From contig NC_014652.1 of assembly GCF_000166355.1 (NCBI RefSeq), forward strand, positions 340,001 through 404,000: DNA of 64,000 bases, written 5' to 3'. A program made the translations under genes and the position numbers. This document shows, in pieces, positions 10,674-21,759 of the stretch (its first letter is position 1; every line of letters starts with the position of its first letter). The notes under the pieces are model-generated. The model saw nothing but the letters and a program-made list of their open reading frames with translations, was not told where the DNA came from and ran no database searches. Origin of the DNA: Caldicellulosiruptor hydrothermalis 108 (lineage in GTDB: Bacteria; Bacillota; Thermoanaerobacteria; Caldicellulosiruptorales; Caldicellulosiruptoraceae).

Positions 10674-11576
10674 GTGCAGACATCAGCAAAGTACAGGACA
10701 ACAGAGGATTTAGTCATTGACATTGTGGTATACACAGTCATGATAATCGTGATGATTGCAACACTCTATCCTTTTTGGAATATACTTGCTATTTCTCTTA
10801 ACGATGCGCTTGATTCCATAAGAGGTGGAATATATCTGTGGCCAAGAAAATTTACACTTAACAACTATAGAGTCATCCTCAGCAATCCTGACATATACCA
10901 TGCAACCCTCATATCAGTTTTGAGAGCTGTTATAGGAAGCCTCACAAATGTTCTTTCATGTTTGATGGTTGCATACGCAATTAGCCGAAAGGACTACATA
11001 TTCAGAAGGTTTATCTCCAAAGTTATAGTGTTTACAATGTATTTTAGCGGTGGTCTTATTCCCACCTACCTTCTTATGAAAAACCTCCACCTTGTTGGAA
11101 CGTTCTGGGTATACATTTTGCCTGGTATGGTAAGTGCGTTCAATATAATTGTGATAAGAAGCTATATAGACGGACTTCCTCAAAGTCTTATTGAATCAGC
11201 CAAGATTGACGGTGCAAGCGAATACAGGATACTTTTTCAAATTATTATGCCGCTTTGTCTTCCGGTTTTAGCAACTGTAACGCTTTGGGTTGCGGTTGGT
11301 CAGTGGAATGCATGGTTTGATACATTCCTGTATAACTCCGGCAAGCCAGAGCTTTCTACTTTGCAATTTGAGCTTCAAAAGATATTACAGTCTGTTCAGT
11401 CTGCATCAACCAACCCTGACTTCTCAGCATCACTTACATCATCAGGTAGAACTGTAACACCAACTGCTATTCGTGCAACCATGACAGTTGTTGCAACACT
11501 GCCCATACTTTTTGTATATCCGTTCCTGCAAAGATATTTCATACACGGTCTTACAATTGGTAGTATAAAAGAGTGA
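10674..11576 (+). CDS. ABC sugar transporter permease, LplC/MalG type
   Basis: A 300-residue membrane protein starting at GTG 10674 after GAGAGGTG. Six predicted helices and the EAA loop ESAKIDGASEYRILFQIIMP identify the second permease subunit. It ends with the usual LplC tail (FLQRYFIHGLTIGSIKE). It forms the channel with the preceding gene product; the binding protein at 7962 delivers the sugar. Confidence 0.9.
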   Translation: MQTSAKYRTTEDLVIDIVVYTVMIIVMIATLYPFWNILAISLNDALDSIRGGIYLWPRKFTLNNYRVILSNPDIYHATLISVLRAVIGSLTNVLSCLMVAYAISRKDYIFRRFISKVIVFTMYFSGGLIPTYLLMKNLHLVGTFWVYILPGMVSAFNIIVIRSYIDGLPQSLIESAKIDGASEYRILFQIIMPLCLPVLATVTLWVAVGQWNAWFDTFLYNSGKPELSTLQFELQKILQSVQSASTNPDFSASLTSSGRTVTPTAIRATMTVVATLPILFVYPFLQRYFIHGLTIGSIKE

Positions 11577-11624
11577 AGAAGAGTGTGTTATAATTAAATC
11601 AATATTCTCTTAGCTTAAAAGAAG

Positions 11625-13427
11625 ATGGAAAGATTCATGCGCAAAGTAATTAAGATTATAAACGATATTCCTCTGTTTAAGAAGATATTTTCCATATTTT
11701 TTATATTTGTTTTTATTCCACTTTTGATTTTGAGTAGCCAATTTATCTCGCAGATTTATTTTTATATAAACGATAAGCTCCGCAGCCAGCTTGAAAATGC
11801 GTCAAATATGACAATTTCGAATTTCAAGAAAGCCATTGAGCTTGCAATCAATCTTGCGTATACTATATATTCGGACCCAAGGGTAATTGAGACTGTGAAC
11901 AACCGTTACTCATCTGTTGAGGAATTTTATGATGCGTACGAGAAGAACATAAAACCCATACTTCAAAACGCAAGAATACTCTATCCGCAGATTTCGCAAA
12001 TAACCATATACTGTGACAATCCTACCATACTGAATGCAGATGGGCTTGCATTTTTGACAGAGGAATATAAGAAGTTTTTTCAAAAAGGAGAAAAAGAGGG
12101 TAAAAATCTCTATGTGCTAAGTGGTCTTGAGAATGAAAAGCCGTATGTTTCTATTGTGCTAAATCTCAACTTTTATGAGCAATATGTACCCAAATACCAG
12201 CACAGCACAATTAAAAAGTTTTTAAGAATTGACCTGAACAGAGTTTATCTTAACAGTATTTTGAGCACGTTTAAAGATGGTCATATATTTATAGCAGATG
12301 AAAAAGACACAGTATATTTTAGTGACCTTTTGTATTACAATCAGGTTGGAAGACTCAGCGACATTTTGAAGGAAGAGAAAAATCAAACAATTGTGTCTGA
12401 AAAGCTTCTATCAACAGAGCTTCCTTACTTTGAAAACTGGAGATATATTGTGACAACAAACAATAGTGGAATATCAAAAAGGCTGCTTGAACATCAGAGA
12501 AATTATCTTGCAATTGTGGTTTTATGTTTTACACTTGCGTTTTTTGCACTCTTTTTAATAGTAAATTCGGTGGTAAATAGACTCTCGATTTTAGCAAGAC
12601 ACATAAAAAAAGCAAGAAAACAGCAGTTTGAAAGCATCAATATTGAGGCCGGCAAAGATGAGATAGGCCAGGTTATTGAAGAGTTCAATATCATGGCACA
12701 AAAGATAAAAGAGCTTCTTGAAAAGGAAATAAAATATGAGCTAAGACAAAAAGAACTGGCGCTGGAGAAGAAACAAGCAGAGATAAATGCGCTACAAAGC
12801 CAGATAAATCCTCATTTTCTTTTTAACACCTTAGAGACAATCCGCATGAGAAGTATGCTCAAAAAAGAGTTTGAAACAGCCAATACCATAAAACTTCTTG
12901 CAAAGCTTTTAAAACGAAGCATAAGATGGGAAAACGACCTTATAACAATTGAAGAAGAAATTTCGTCTATTTATGATTACCTTGAGATACAAAAGTACAG
13001 GTTTGGGGAAAAGCTAAAATTCGAGATTGATGTAGAGGAGGATGTAAAATCAATAAAGATACCCAAGATGACAATACAACCTCTTGTTGAGAATGCATGT
13101 GTTCATGGGATAGAAAATAGCAAGGGTGAAGGAAGGATTGTGGTCAAGGTTTTCAAAGAATGTGATGTGATAGCAATAACCATTGAGGACAATGGCAAAG
13201 GCTTAGAGGATAATAAGATAACAGAACTCTTGCGTTCTGTAAAAGGACTTTCATCTGACAAGGCAAGTAGTGTGGGGCTTAAAAATGTTTTTAGAAGACT
13301 TGAGCTGTTTTATGACAAAGATTTTAGCTTTGACATATTAAGAGGCCAGCTTGGGGGATTAAAAGTTGTGATAAAAATTCCTAACAAGAGGGACTTTGAA
13401 GATGCTGTACAAAGTGTTGATAGTTGA
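11625..13427 (+). CDS. YesM-like sensor histidine kinase
   Basis: A 600-residue membrane kinase: first transmembrane helix near residues 18-40, an extracellular sensor domain to about 290, a second helix around 295-315, a HAMP segment, a coiled coil, then the His_kinase domain with the phospho-acceptor motif NPHFLFNTLETIR and an ATP-binding N box around PLVENACVHGIEN and EDNGKGL. This class senses extracellular sugars and pairs with AraC-type YesN regulators, here the next gene. The start ATG 11625 has only a weak ribosome site; ATG 11637 is an alternative. Confidence 0.88.
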   Translation: MERFMRKVIKIINDIPLFKKIFSIFFIFVFIPLLILSSQFISQIYFYINDKLRSQLENASNMTISNFKKAIELAINLAYTIYSDPRVIETVNNRYSSVEEFYDAYEKNIKPILQNARILYPQISQITIYCDNPTILNADGLAFLTEEYKKFFQKGEKEGKNLYVLSGLENEKPYVSIVLNLNFYEQYVPKYQHSTIKKFLRIDLNRVYLNSILSTFKDGHIFIADEKDTVYFSDLLYYNQVGRLSDILKEEKNQTIVSEKLLSTELPYFENWRYIVTTNNSGISKRLLEHQRNYLAIVVLCFTLAFFALFLIVNSVVNRLSILARHIKKARKQQFESINIEAGKDEIGQVIEEFNIMAQKIKELLEKEIKYELRQKELALEKKQAEINALQSQINPHFLFNTLETIRMRSMLKKEFETANTIKLLAKLLKRSIRWENDLITIEEEISSIYDYLEIQKYRFGEKLKFEIDVEEDVKSIKIPKMTIQPLVENACVHGIENSKGEGRIVVKVFKECDVIAITIEDNGKGLEDNKITELLRSVKGLSSDKASSVGLKNVFRRLELFYDKDFSFDILRGQLGGLKVVIKIPNKRDFEDAVQSVDS

Positions 13428-14439
13428 AGATGAGGTATTTATGAGAGAAGGACTAAAAAACTTGATTGACTGGAAAGAACTTGGGTTTGAGATAGTCGGA
13501 GAGGCAGAAGATGGAATTTCAGCATTTGAGTTTATGAAAAAGATGCAGGTTGACGTGCTCATCAGCGATATCAAGGTTCCGCTTTTAAGTGGCCTTGACC
13601 TTATCGAGAAGGTTAAAAGGGAGATAAAAAACCCGCCTGAAGTGATAATTATCAGCGGGTATGCAGATTTTGAGTATGCAAAAAAAGCTATCCAGCATGG
13701 TGTTGTAAATTACATATTAAAGCCCATTGAAGAAGAAGAGCTTGTAAACACGCTCCTTAAAGTGAAATCAAATCTCAAAAAAAAGGAGCTAATTAAAGAA
13801 GACAGAAGCCTGCTTGCACTTGAGAGAAGCTTTAAAGAAACGATAGAAAGTAGTAACATCAAAATAGAAAATGGAGTTTATGTTGGAATGGTCTATTTTA
13901 AAGAAATGTCGAGCTGGCTTAGTCTCTATCTTGATGAGAGAATAGAAAATATATTGTCAAGGATAAAAGAGTGTTTTGATCAGCTAAAAAAAGAAGGACT
14001 CATGTATGAATTTTCAGAGGTTGAAGGCAAGTACTACGTAGTTGCAACCTCTGAAGAAGATATAAAAAAGGCATATCAGAGCATAAAAAAGATGGTGGAC
14101 TTTGCAACAGAGATTGTGTTTGCTTTTTCAAGAAAGATTTCAAAATGGACTCAATTTTTTGATGCCATTTACGAGGCAGCATACTCTCTAAACTTTGTAC
14201 TTTTTTACAATCAGACAGGAATTACATTTTATAGTAGCAGCCTGCCCAATTCAAAAGAGCTTTTGTATTCAAAGGAATATGACAAAAAACTCATTTTGGC
14301 TATCGAAGAAGATAGTCAGAACCTACAAAAGATAATTAAAGAAATGATGGAGGATATTAAAGAAGGAAGGTATCAGCTTGACTTTTTGAGGACATATTTG
14401 AGCTTTGTAGTGGTATCTATAAGCTCTTATTTTAAGTAG
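13402..14439 (+). CDS. YesN-like response regulator, receiver half (gene split by frameshift)
   Basis: Receiver domain with KVLIVEDEVFMREGL at the start, phospho-acceptor Asp in DVLISDIKVPLLSG and the lysine in ILKPIEEEEL, then a linker domain. The frame stops at 14439, before the DNA-binding domain. That domain follows in the +1 frame up to 14908, so the gene carries an apparent one-base frameshift near the TTTT run at about 14430. ATG 13402 overlaps the kinase gene end and is preferred over TTG 13396 because the RBS AAGAGGGA is better spaced. Confidence 0.8.
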   Translation: MLYKVLIVEDEVFMREGLKNLIDWKELGFEIVGEAEDGISAFEFMKKMQVDVLISDIKVPLLSGLDLIEKVKREIKNPPEVIIISGYADFEYAKKAIQHGVVNYILKPIEEEELVNTLLKVKSNLKKKELIKEDRSLLALERSFKETIESSNIKIENGVYVGMVYFKEMSSWLSLYLDERIENILSRIKECFDQLKKEGLMYEFSEVEGKYYVVATSEEDIKKAYQSIKKMVDFATEIVFAFSRKISKWTQFFDAIYEAAYSLNFVLFYNQTGITFYSSSLPNSKELLYSKEYDKKLILAIEEDSQNLQKIIKEMMEDIKEGRYQLDFLRTYLSFVVVSISSYFK

Positions 14440-14482
14440 GATAGGACTCAATTTAGAAGATGAGATAGAGTACTTTTCAGGC

Positions 14483-14908
14483 TTGAGGCTGGGATTTTCA
14501 AACGTTGAGGAAATAGAAAAAAGTATGCTAAAGTTTTGTGAAGGGATACTAAACAAGTTTAGGCATTGGAAAACTAGCCTATCTAACGGTATCATGAGTG
14601 AGCTTGAAAAGTATATAAAGGAAAACTATAACAAGAACCTGACATTGAAATCTGTTGCGCAAAAGTTTTATCTAAATCCTGTGTACTTGGGTCAGCTTTT
14701 CAAAAAGCATTATGGGATGTATTTCAACTCTTATTTGCAAAAAATTCGTGTTGAAGAGGCAAAAAGGCTTTTGATGTCCACAAACATGAAAATATACGAA
14801 ATCTCGCAGGCAGTTGGGTACAACGACGCAGACTATTTCATCAAGTGCTTCACAAAACTTTGCAATATGACGCCTAATCAGTTTAGGAAAAAGTACAGAA
14901 AAGTATAA
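14483..14908 (+). CDS. AraC-type DNA-binding half of the split YesN-like regulator
   Basis: The C-terminal 100 residues are a double helix-turn-helix of the AraC family, ending in VGYNDADYFIKCFTK and MTPNQFRKKYRKV. The same frame is open from about 14423 and reads LSRIGLNLEDEIEYFSG before ATG 14483, which joins naturally to the preceding receiver half. This is therefore the C-terminal part of one regulator of about 500 residues. Whether it is translated on its own is unclear, since no good ribosome site precedes 14483. Confidence 0.75.
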   Translation: MRLGFSNVEEIEKSMLKFCEGILNKFRHWKTSLSNGIMSELEKYIKENYNKNLTLKSVAQKFYLNPVYLGQLFKKHYGMYFNSYLQKIRVEEAKRLLMSTNMKIYEISQAVGYNDADYFIKCFTKLCNMTPNQFRKKYRKV

Positions 14909-14910
14909 AA

Positions 14911-14960
14911 AGAAGGCTGGGACTTTTGCAAAAAGCACATTCCCAGCCTTCTTTTGTTTT
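14911..14960. terminator. bidirectional terminator between yesN-like gene and metE
   Basis: Arms AGAAGGCTGGGA (14911-14922) and TCCCAGCCTTCT (14941-14952) are followed by TTTGTTTTT on the plus strand and by T-rich sequence on the minus strand. It can end both converging transcripts. Confidence 0.85.
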
Positions 14961-14980
14961 TATGTGAGAAAGAAGGATTG

Positions 14981-17254
14981 CTATAAGTTATTTCTGACTT
15001 CCCACACTGCAAGAACCATATTTTGCAATGTTGGCATAACTTCTTCTTCCTTTCTGGTTTTAAGACCGCAGTCAGGGTTCACCCACAGCCTGTCTTTCCC
15101 AACCTTTTCTATCATCTTTAAAATGAGCTTTTTCATCTCTTCCTTTGATACAATTCGAGGTGAATGCACGTCAAATACGCCAGGACCTACATCTGCTTTT
15201 AAACTACTTTTGTTTATGCTGTCAAGCAAGGTGAAATCAGATTTAGCTGCCTCAAAAGTTATAACGTCCACATCCATCTTTGCTATTTCGTCTAAAAGCT
15301 CGTCAAAGTTGCTGTAACACATATGCGTGTGGATTTGCGTCTGTGGTTTTACCTTTGAACATGTGAGCCTAAATGCCTTTATTGCCCATGATAGATATTC
15401 ACTGTGCTGGCAGCGCCTGAGCGGAAGCTTTTCAATCAGTGCTGCCTCGTCAATCTGAATAATCTTTACACCTTCTCTTTCAAGCTCCAAAACCTCTTCT
15501 TTTATTGCAAGAGCAAGCTGAAAAGCTACATCTTTCAATGGAATATCTTCGCGAACAAACGACCAGTTGAGGATTGTCACTGGTCCTGTCAAGATCCCTT
15601 TTACAGGCTTTGAAGTCAAGCTTTGTGCGTATTTTATATATTCCACAGTGAGTGATTTTTTTCTTTTAATGTCAGAAAATATTATAGGAGGTTTTACACA
15701 TCTTGTGCCGTATGACTGAACCCAGCCGTTTTGAGTAATTAAAAACCCTTCCAAGTTTTCACCGAAAAACTCTACCATGTCATTTCTTTCGTATTCGCCG
15801 TGGACAAGCACATCAAGCCCGATTTCTTCTTGAAGCTTTATTACCCTTTCAATTTTGGATTTTATAAAGCTTTCATATTCATCAAATGTTATCTCACCTT
15901 TTTTGAGTTTGCTTCGAGCGGACCTTACATCTTGGGTTTGTGGGAATGACCCAATTGTTGTTGTCGGAAGCTGTGGGAGCTTTAAAACCTCTTTTTGAAG
16001 CTTGATTCTCTCTTCAAAACATGGTTTTCTTTCAAAATCATCCTCTGTAAGATTATTTACAGCTGTGCTGACATCTGATAGTTTGTTTTTATTCAGCTCT
16101 TCGAAAAGCTGAGCATTTTGAAGATAGATGCTGTTTGCAGTAAAGTTTTCTTGAGAAAATAAAAGCTTTAGCTCAGACAGCTCTTTTAGCTTTTCCTCAG
16201 CAAACGCTAAAAACTTCTTTTTATTGCTGTCAAGCTGTGTTTCGAACTTCAAAGAGTATGGCACAAAGAGTAAGGAACATGATGTTGAAATTACAATGTT
16301 TTTCTTGTCAACAAAGGAGGAGAGCATATTTAAGAGCTCAAGCGTATTTTTGTAGTTATTTTTAAACACATTTCTGCCGTTTACAACCCCGGCAACCAGG
16401 AGCTTTTCCTGTGGAAAACCAAATTTTTTAATGAGCTCTAAATTGAACTTTCCATCAACAAAGTCAAGGCCGATTGCGTCAAAGTCAAGGGATATTATCT
16501 TTTCGAAGCAGTCTCTGACATCTCCAAAATAGGTCTGAAGAAGTACTTTTAGCTTTCCTTTGTGAAGAAGAAGGCTGCGGTAGAAACTTTCAAAAAGATC
16601 TATGTCTTTTGCACTTAAGTCTGTGACAAGTATTGGCTCATCTATCTGAACAAACTCACAACCGAGATTTTCAAACCTTTTTAGGATTTGAATATATACA
16701 TCAAGCAGCTTTTCCCAGAAAGATTTGTCGTACACATCAACATTTGATTTTTTGGAAAGCTTCAGAAAAGTAAGAGCACCCATTATCACCGGTTTTGTCT
16801 TGATTCCTATCGAAAGTGCTTCGACAAATTCATCAAAAGGTTTTGTCGATGAAAGCTCAAATTTGGTCTTTTCAGTGATTTCTGGCACAAGATAATGGTA
16901 GTTGGTGAAGAACCACTTTTTCATTGGCAAAGCTTTAAGGTCAATGTTTTGGTCTTGATATCCCTTTGCAAGGGCAAAGTAGAGCTCAAGCTCATCTGAG
17001 AAAAAAGCTTTGTATTCCTCGGGTATTGAGCCTACAAGCATTGCATGGTCTAAAAAAGTGTCATAGAACGAAAAGTCATTTGATGGTATCAGATCAACAC
17101 CATACTCTTTTTGAAGTTGCCAGTGAGTCTTTTTCAAGGTTTTTGAGTTTTGAATAAGCTCTTCTTTTGAAAGCTTTTTGTCAAGATAGCTCTCAACCCA
17201 TTTTTTAAGTTCTCTATTCTGGCCTATTCTTGGAAAACCAACAACTGAAATCAT
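14981..17254 (-). CDS. metE: cobalamin-independent methionine synthase
   Basis: A 757-residue protein with the two-barrel MetE layout. The N-terminus VGFPRIGQNRELKKWVE and the C-terminal half (TTIGSFPQT, VHGEYERNDMVEFFGE, the zinc ligand region HMCYSNF and the closing WVNPDCGLKTR) are diagnostic. It transfers the methyl group of 5-methyltetrahydropteroyl-triglutamate to homocysteine. RBS TAGGAGG lies just upstream. A cobalamin riboswitch precedes it, so the B12-free enzyme should be made only when B12 is scarce. Confidence 0.97.
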   Translation of the reverse strand: MISVVGFPRIGQNRELKKWVESYLDKKLSKEELIQNSKTLKKTHWQLQKEYGVDLIPSNDFSFYDTFLDHAMLVGSIPEEYKAFFSDELELYFALAKGYQDQNIDLKALPMKKWFFTNYHYLVPEITEKTKFELSSTKPFDEFVEALSIGIKTKPVIMGALTFLKLSKKSNVDVYDKSFWEKLLDVYIQILKRFENLGCEFVQIDEPILVTDLSAKDIDLFESFYRSLLLHKGKLKVLLQTYFGDVRDCFEKIISLDFDAIGLDFVDGKFNLELIKKFGFPQEKLLVAGVVNGRNVFKNNYKNTLELLNMLSSFVDKKNIVISTSCSLLFVPYSLKFETQLDSNKKKFLAFAEEKLKELSELKLLFSQENFTANSIYLQNAQLFEELNKNKLSDVSTAVNNLTEDDFERKPCFEERIKLQKEVLKLPQLPTTTIGSFPQTQDVRSARSKLKKGEITFDEYESFIKSKIERVIKLQEEIGLDVLVHGEYERNDMVEFFGENLEGFLITQNGWVQSYGTRCVKPPIIFSDIKRKKSLTVEYIKYAQSLTSKPVKGILTGPVTILNWSFVREDIPLKDVAFQLALAIKEEVLELEREGVKIIQIDEAALIEKLPLRRCQHSEYLSWAIKAFRLTCSKVKPQTQIHTHMCYSNFDELLDEIAKMDVDVITFEAAKSDFTLLDSINKSSLKADVGPGVFDVHSPRIVSKEEMKKLILKMIEKVGKDRLWVNPDCGLKTRKEEEVMPTLQNMVLAVWEVRNNL

Positions 17255-17296
17255 CTTACACTTTCAACCTCCTAACTAAAATTTTTTCTTATGCCC

Positions 17297-17360
17297 AAAA
17301 CAAAATGGGCCTTTACTGCCGCCAAAAAAGGCTCAAATTGCGTCAAGGCAGTAAAGACCC
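17297..17360 (-). terminator. riboswitch-linked terminator before metE
   Basis: On the minus strand, GGGTCTTTACTGCC (17360-17347) and GGCAGTAAAGGCCC (17320-17307) form a long stem followed by ATTTTGTTTT. It lies between the cobalamin riboswitch and metE and is the likely expression platform that stops transcription when B12 is bound. Stem and T tract are seen; the switching is inferred. Confidence 0.7.
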
Positions 17361-17517
17361 ATCACTACCATTTTCAAAAAGCTTGTGCTTTTAAAATGCT
17401 TTTTTTAAGAGGCAGAAAAGCTTTTAAAAATAAGGTACATAAGGGGCTAAAAAAGGACAAAATACCCCTTCTTGGTCTTTACCACCTTGACTGTTCTTCC
17501 CACCGAAGACAGTACAA

Positions 17518-17745
17518 GGCATCTCAAGCAGGCAGGTCTCCTGGCTCGCACCTCATCCAAAGCCCTCTTTGGCCTTCCCAGAAGACAAGCTCCACTTCCA
17601 AAAGAGGAACCACACCTTCCAGTGGCAAAAGTTATTTGAGGACTTGTCAGTGCTCACAGTAGCGGGGGCTGCAGCGGATTTTCACCGCTTTCCCTATTAA
17701 GCCGCCAAATGGCAGCACCTGCTTGATAGGTAAAAGGCCTGTTGC
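17518..17745 (-). ncRNA. cobalamin (B12) riboswitch
   Basis: Read on the minus strand it shows the standard elements in order: AGGTGC near the 5' end, the core AATAGGGAA, GGTGAAAATCC, CAGCCCCCGCTACTG, the B12 box GCCACTGG, and the closing GAGCCAGGAGACCTGCC. It lies about 260 bases upstream of metE in the same direction. A frame that runs through this region on the plus strand is a chance ORF. Confidence 0.95.
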
Positions 17746-18139
17746 AAATATTTAGTTTTTTTATTTGTATTGCATATTTGCAATGAAAATTGACAATTGC
17801 ATTTATGCAATGAATTTTATATCAAACATGTTAATTGAAAAGTTAGGAGTTGTCAATATATAAAAAGACTACGGAAATTTTTATCTATAATTCGGCACAG
17901 ATTATAAAATTATTTCTATTTAAGATTTGATTGGAAAATGGATGAGGATATTAAAATTTATAATTTTATAAAAAGCAAGATTATGTTGCATAGTTTTTCG
18001 GGAAAAGTTATAATAAAATACAATAAATTTTTAAAATAGTAAACAATGTGTCGAAAAATGTCGAAATTTTTTTTTGAAAATGCTTAACTTATGTATAGCA
18101 CTTTAAAAAAAAGATAAGAAACAGGAGGTGTCTTAACAA
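17746..18139. other. AT-rich intergenic region between riboswitch and OLD nuclease gene
   Basis: Nearly 400 bases of very AT-rich sequence between divergent units. It should contain the metE promoter on the minus strand and the OLD nuclease promoter on the plus strand. TTGCA/TGCAA words recur around 17743-17815. A short repeat TGTCGAAAAATGTCGAAA lies near 18050. No gene was seen. Confidence 0.5.
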
Positions 18140-19870
18140 GTGAAGATCAAAACGGTTTTTATTCATAATTTTAGATCAATAAAAGATGGTAAATTTGATT
18201 TATATGATTATAATGTATTGGTAGGTAGCAACAATTCTGGTAAATCTAATATTCTAACTGCCTTGAGAATTTTTTATGAAGATGAAATTAAGTATAATGA
18301 TAGTAATGATTTTCCAAAATTCAAAACTGATGACAATGAAAGTTGGATAGAAATTGAGTATGTCTTATCAGAGGAAGAAGTGAAAAGTATTAAAAAAGAA
18401 TACGTATATGACAATAATATATTAAAAGTAAGAAAGTATTTAAAATCAGAAGATAGAAACAAGGTTAAAGCTAATCAAAGTAACATATATGCGTACGAAA
18501 GTGGTAAGCTTTCAGAAAATTTGTTTTATGGAGCGAGAAATATTTCACAAGCAAAATTGGGAACAGTGATATATATTCCCGCACTTGCAACAACAAACGA
18601 AACTTTAAAAACAACAGGACCATCTCCATTTAGAAAGTTGTTGAATTTAATAATTAAGGAATTATCAAAAAAGAGTAAATCTTTTCAAAGACTTTACGAA
18701 GAATTTGAAAAATTTAACATTAACTTGAAAAATGAGGAAACAGAAGATGGATTGTCTCTAAAAAATATAGAAAACAAAATAAATAATAGCCTTCGTGAGT
18801 GGAATGTAAAATTTAATGTCAATATAGAACCTATTGGACCTGACGAAGTAATTAAAAGTTTAGTTAAAACTAACTTTATAGATGAAACATTAAATAAGGA
18901 AATGAATGTTACTCAATATGGGTTGGGTTTACAGCGTCATTTAATTTATACACTTATAAAAATTGCTTCCCAGATAGAAAAAGAGACAGAAGAAGAATCT
19001 AATAATAAGAAAGATTTTTCGCCAGATTTCACACTTATCTTATTTGAAGAGCCTGAGCTTTTCCTTCATCCAACTCAACAGGAGATTCTTAACGTTGGAC
19101 TGAGGAATCTGGCAAGTGAAGAAAATCACCAAGTTCTTATAACTACACATTCTCCTATTTTTGTTAGCAAAAATATAGAGGAAGTATCGTCAATTATAAA
19201 ATTAAAAAGAGAAGAAGGGGTTACAAAAATATTTCAAATTACAAACGAGAAAATAGATGAATTAATAAAAAACAACAATGAATTATTCGTTATTTTAAAA
19301 AATAAATTAGAGGATCCGCAAACAGATGAGAGAATTAAAAAAAGGATTAGGGAATTGATTGGAGAAACGGAAGAAGAAAGAAGATTGGAAGAAGAATCAA
19401 TAAGGTACTTATCTTGGTTAGATTCAGAAAGATGTTGTGCATTTTTTGCTGATTTAGTGCTGATATGTGAAGGTGCTACAGAGAAGGTATTTATTGATTA
19501 TCTTATAAGAAATAAAGTGCAAAAATTAAATGAAAAAAAGATTTATGTTTTGGACGCAATGGGAAAATTTAATATTCATAGGTATATGAATTTATTCAAA
19601 GAATTAGGAATTTACCATTCTGTTTTAATGGACAAAGATGAGAATAGAAATGTTCATGAATTTGTAAATGAGTTTATTGTTAATAATAAAAATGAGTACA
19701 CAAAAAAAATAGACTTTTTTGAAAGCAATATCGAAGACTTTTTAAATGTACCTCGAGTAAAACAAGACTGGAAGAAACCTATTAATATGCTATGGCATTA
19801 CTTCCATAATAAGATAGAAGAGAAAAAGTTAGAAGATTTAATCGAGAAAGTAAGACAACTTATAGAATGA
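18140..19870 (+). CDS. OLD-family ATP-dependent endonuclease (GajA-like layout)
   Basis: A 576-residue protein starting at GTG 18140 behind AGGAGGTG. An N-terminal ABC-type ATPase carries Walker A GSNNSGKSNIL, and Walker B LILFEEPELFLHPTQQ with the H-loop TTHSPIF. A C-terminal TOPRIM nuclease domain has LICEGATEKVFIDYL and the DxD motif in LMDKDENRN. OLD nucleases such as P2 Old and GajA degrade DNA in phage defence. Length and layout match GajA, but no GajB helicase follows; insertion-sequence remnants begin 20-40 bases downstream. The function as a defence gene is inferred. Confidence 0.85.
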   Translation: MKIKTVFIHNFRSIKDGKFDLYDYNVLVGSNNSGKSNILTALRIFYEDEIKYNDSNDFPKFKTDDNESWIEIEYVLSEEEVKSIKKEYVYDNNILKVRKYLKSEDRNKVKANQSNIYAYESGKLSENLFYGARNISQAKLGTVIYIPALATTNETLKTTGPSPFRKLLNLIIKELSKKSKSFQRLYEEFEKFNINLKNEETEDGLSLKNIENKINNSLREWNVKFNVNIEPIGPDEVIKSLVKTNFIDETLNKEMNVTQYGLGLQRHLIYTLIKIASQIEKETEEESNNKKDFSPDFTLILFEEPELFLHPTQQEILNVGLRNLASEENHQVLITTHSPIFVSKNIEEVSSIIKLKREEGVTKIFQITNEKIDELIKNNNELFVILKNKLEDPQTDERIKKRIRELIGETEEERRLEEESIRYLSWLDSERCCAFFADLVLICEGATEKVFIDYLIRNKVQKLNEKKIYVLDAMGKFNIHRYMNLFKELGIYHSVLMDKDENRNVHEFVNEFIVNNKNEYTKKIDFFESNIEDFLNVPRVKQDWKKPINMLWHYFHNKIEEKKLEDLIEKVRQLIE

Positions 19871-19892
19871 AAGTTAAAAATATTTGTATAAA

Positions 19893-21546
<1,654 letters not shown>

Positions 21547-21547
21547 A

Positions 21548-21679
21548 ACTAGAGCAGAGGCTTTAGAAGAACTTTACAATGTCAACAAAACGCTTGAGGA
21601 CAGATTCAAAGAGCTTGAGCAGAGCGATGCTGATGTGTTGGATGAGTTGCAAAAGTTAAAGGAGAAGATGGGGAAGTGA
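21548..21679 (+). pseudogene. 3' remnant of an unidentified coiled-coil gene
   Basis: Directly after the IS256-like element an open frame without start encodes about 43 residues rich in Glu, Lys and Leu (RAEALEELYNVNKTLEDRF and DVLDELQKLKEKMGK) and ends at TGA 21677. It is followed by a strong terminator. It looks like the tail of a host gene whose front part was lost to the insertion. The heptad-like pattern suggests a coiled coil; family unknown. Confidence 0.5.
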
Positions 21680-21694
21680 CACAAAAATATATTA

Positions 21695-21738
21695 AAGAGA
21701 GGCTATCTGCATGATATGTTCTGGGCAGATAGCCTCTT
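21695..21738. terminator. bidirectional terminator
   Basis: Arms AAGAGAGGCTATCTGC (21695-21710) and GCAGATAGCCTCTT (21725-21738) form a long stem. On the minus strand it ends the PLD-helicase transcript; on the plus strand it ends the truncated gene at 21548. Confidence 0.8.
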
Positions 21739-21759
21739 ATAATTATTGTAAAAAGCAAA

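Noticed and set aside
17291-17662. A 123-residue plus-strand reading frame upstream of metE
   Set aside because: It runs antisense through the cobalamin riboswitch and its terminator; the reading frame is a by-product of structured RNA sequence.
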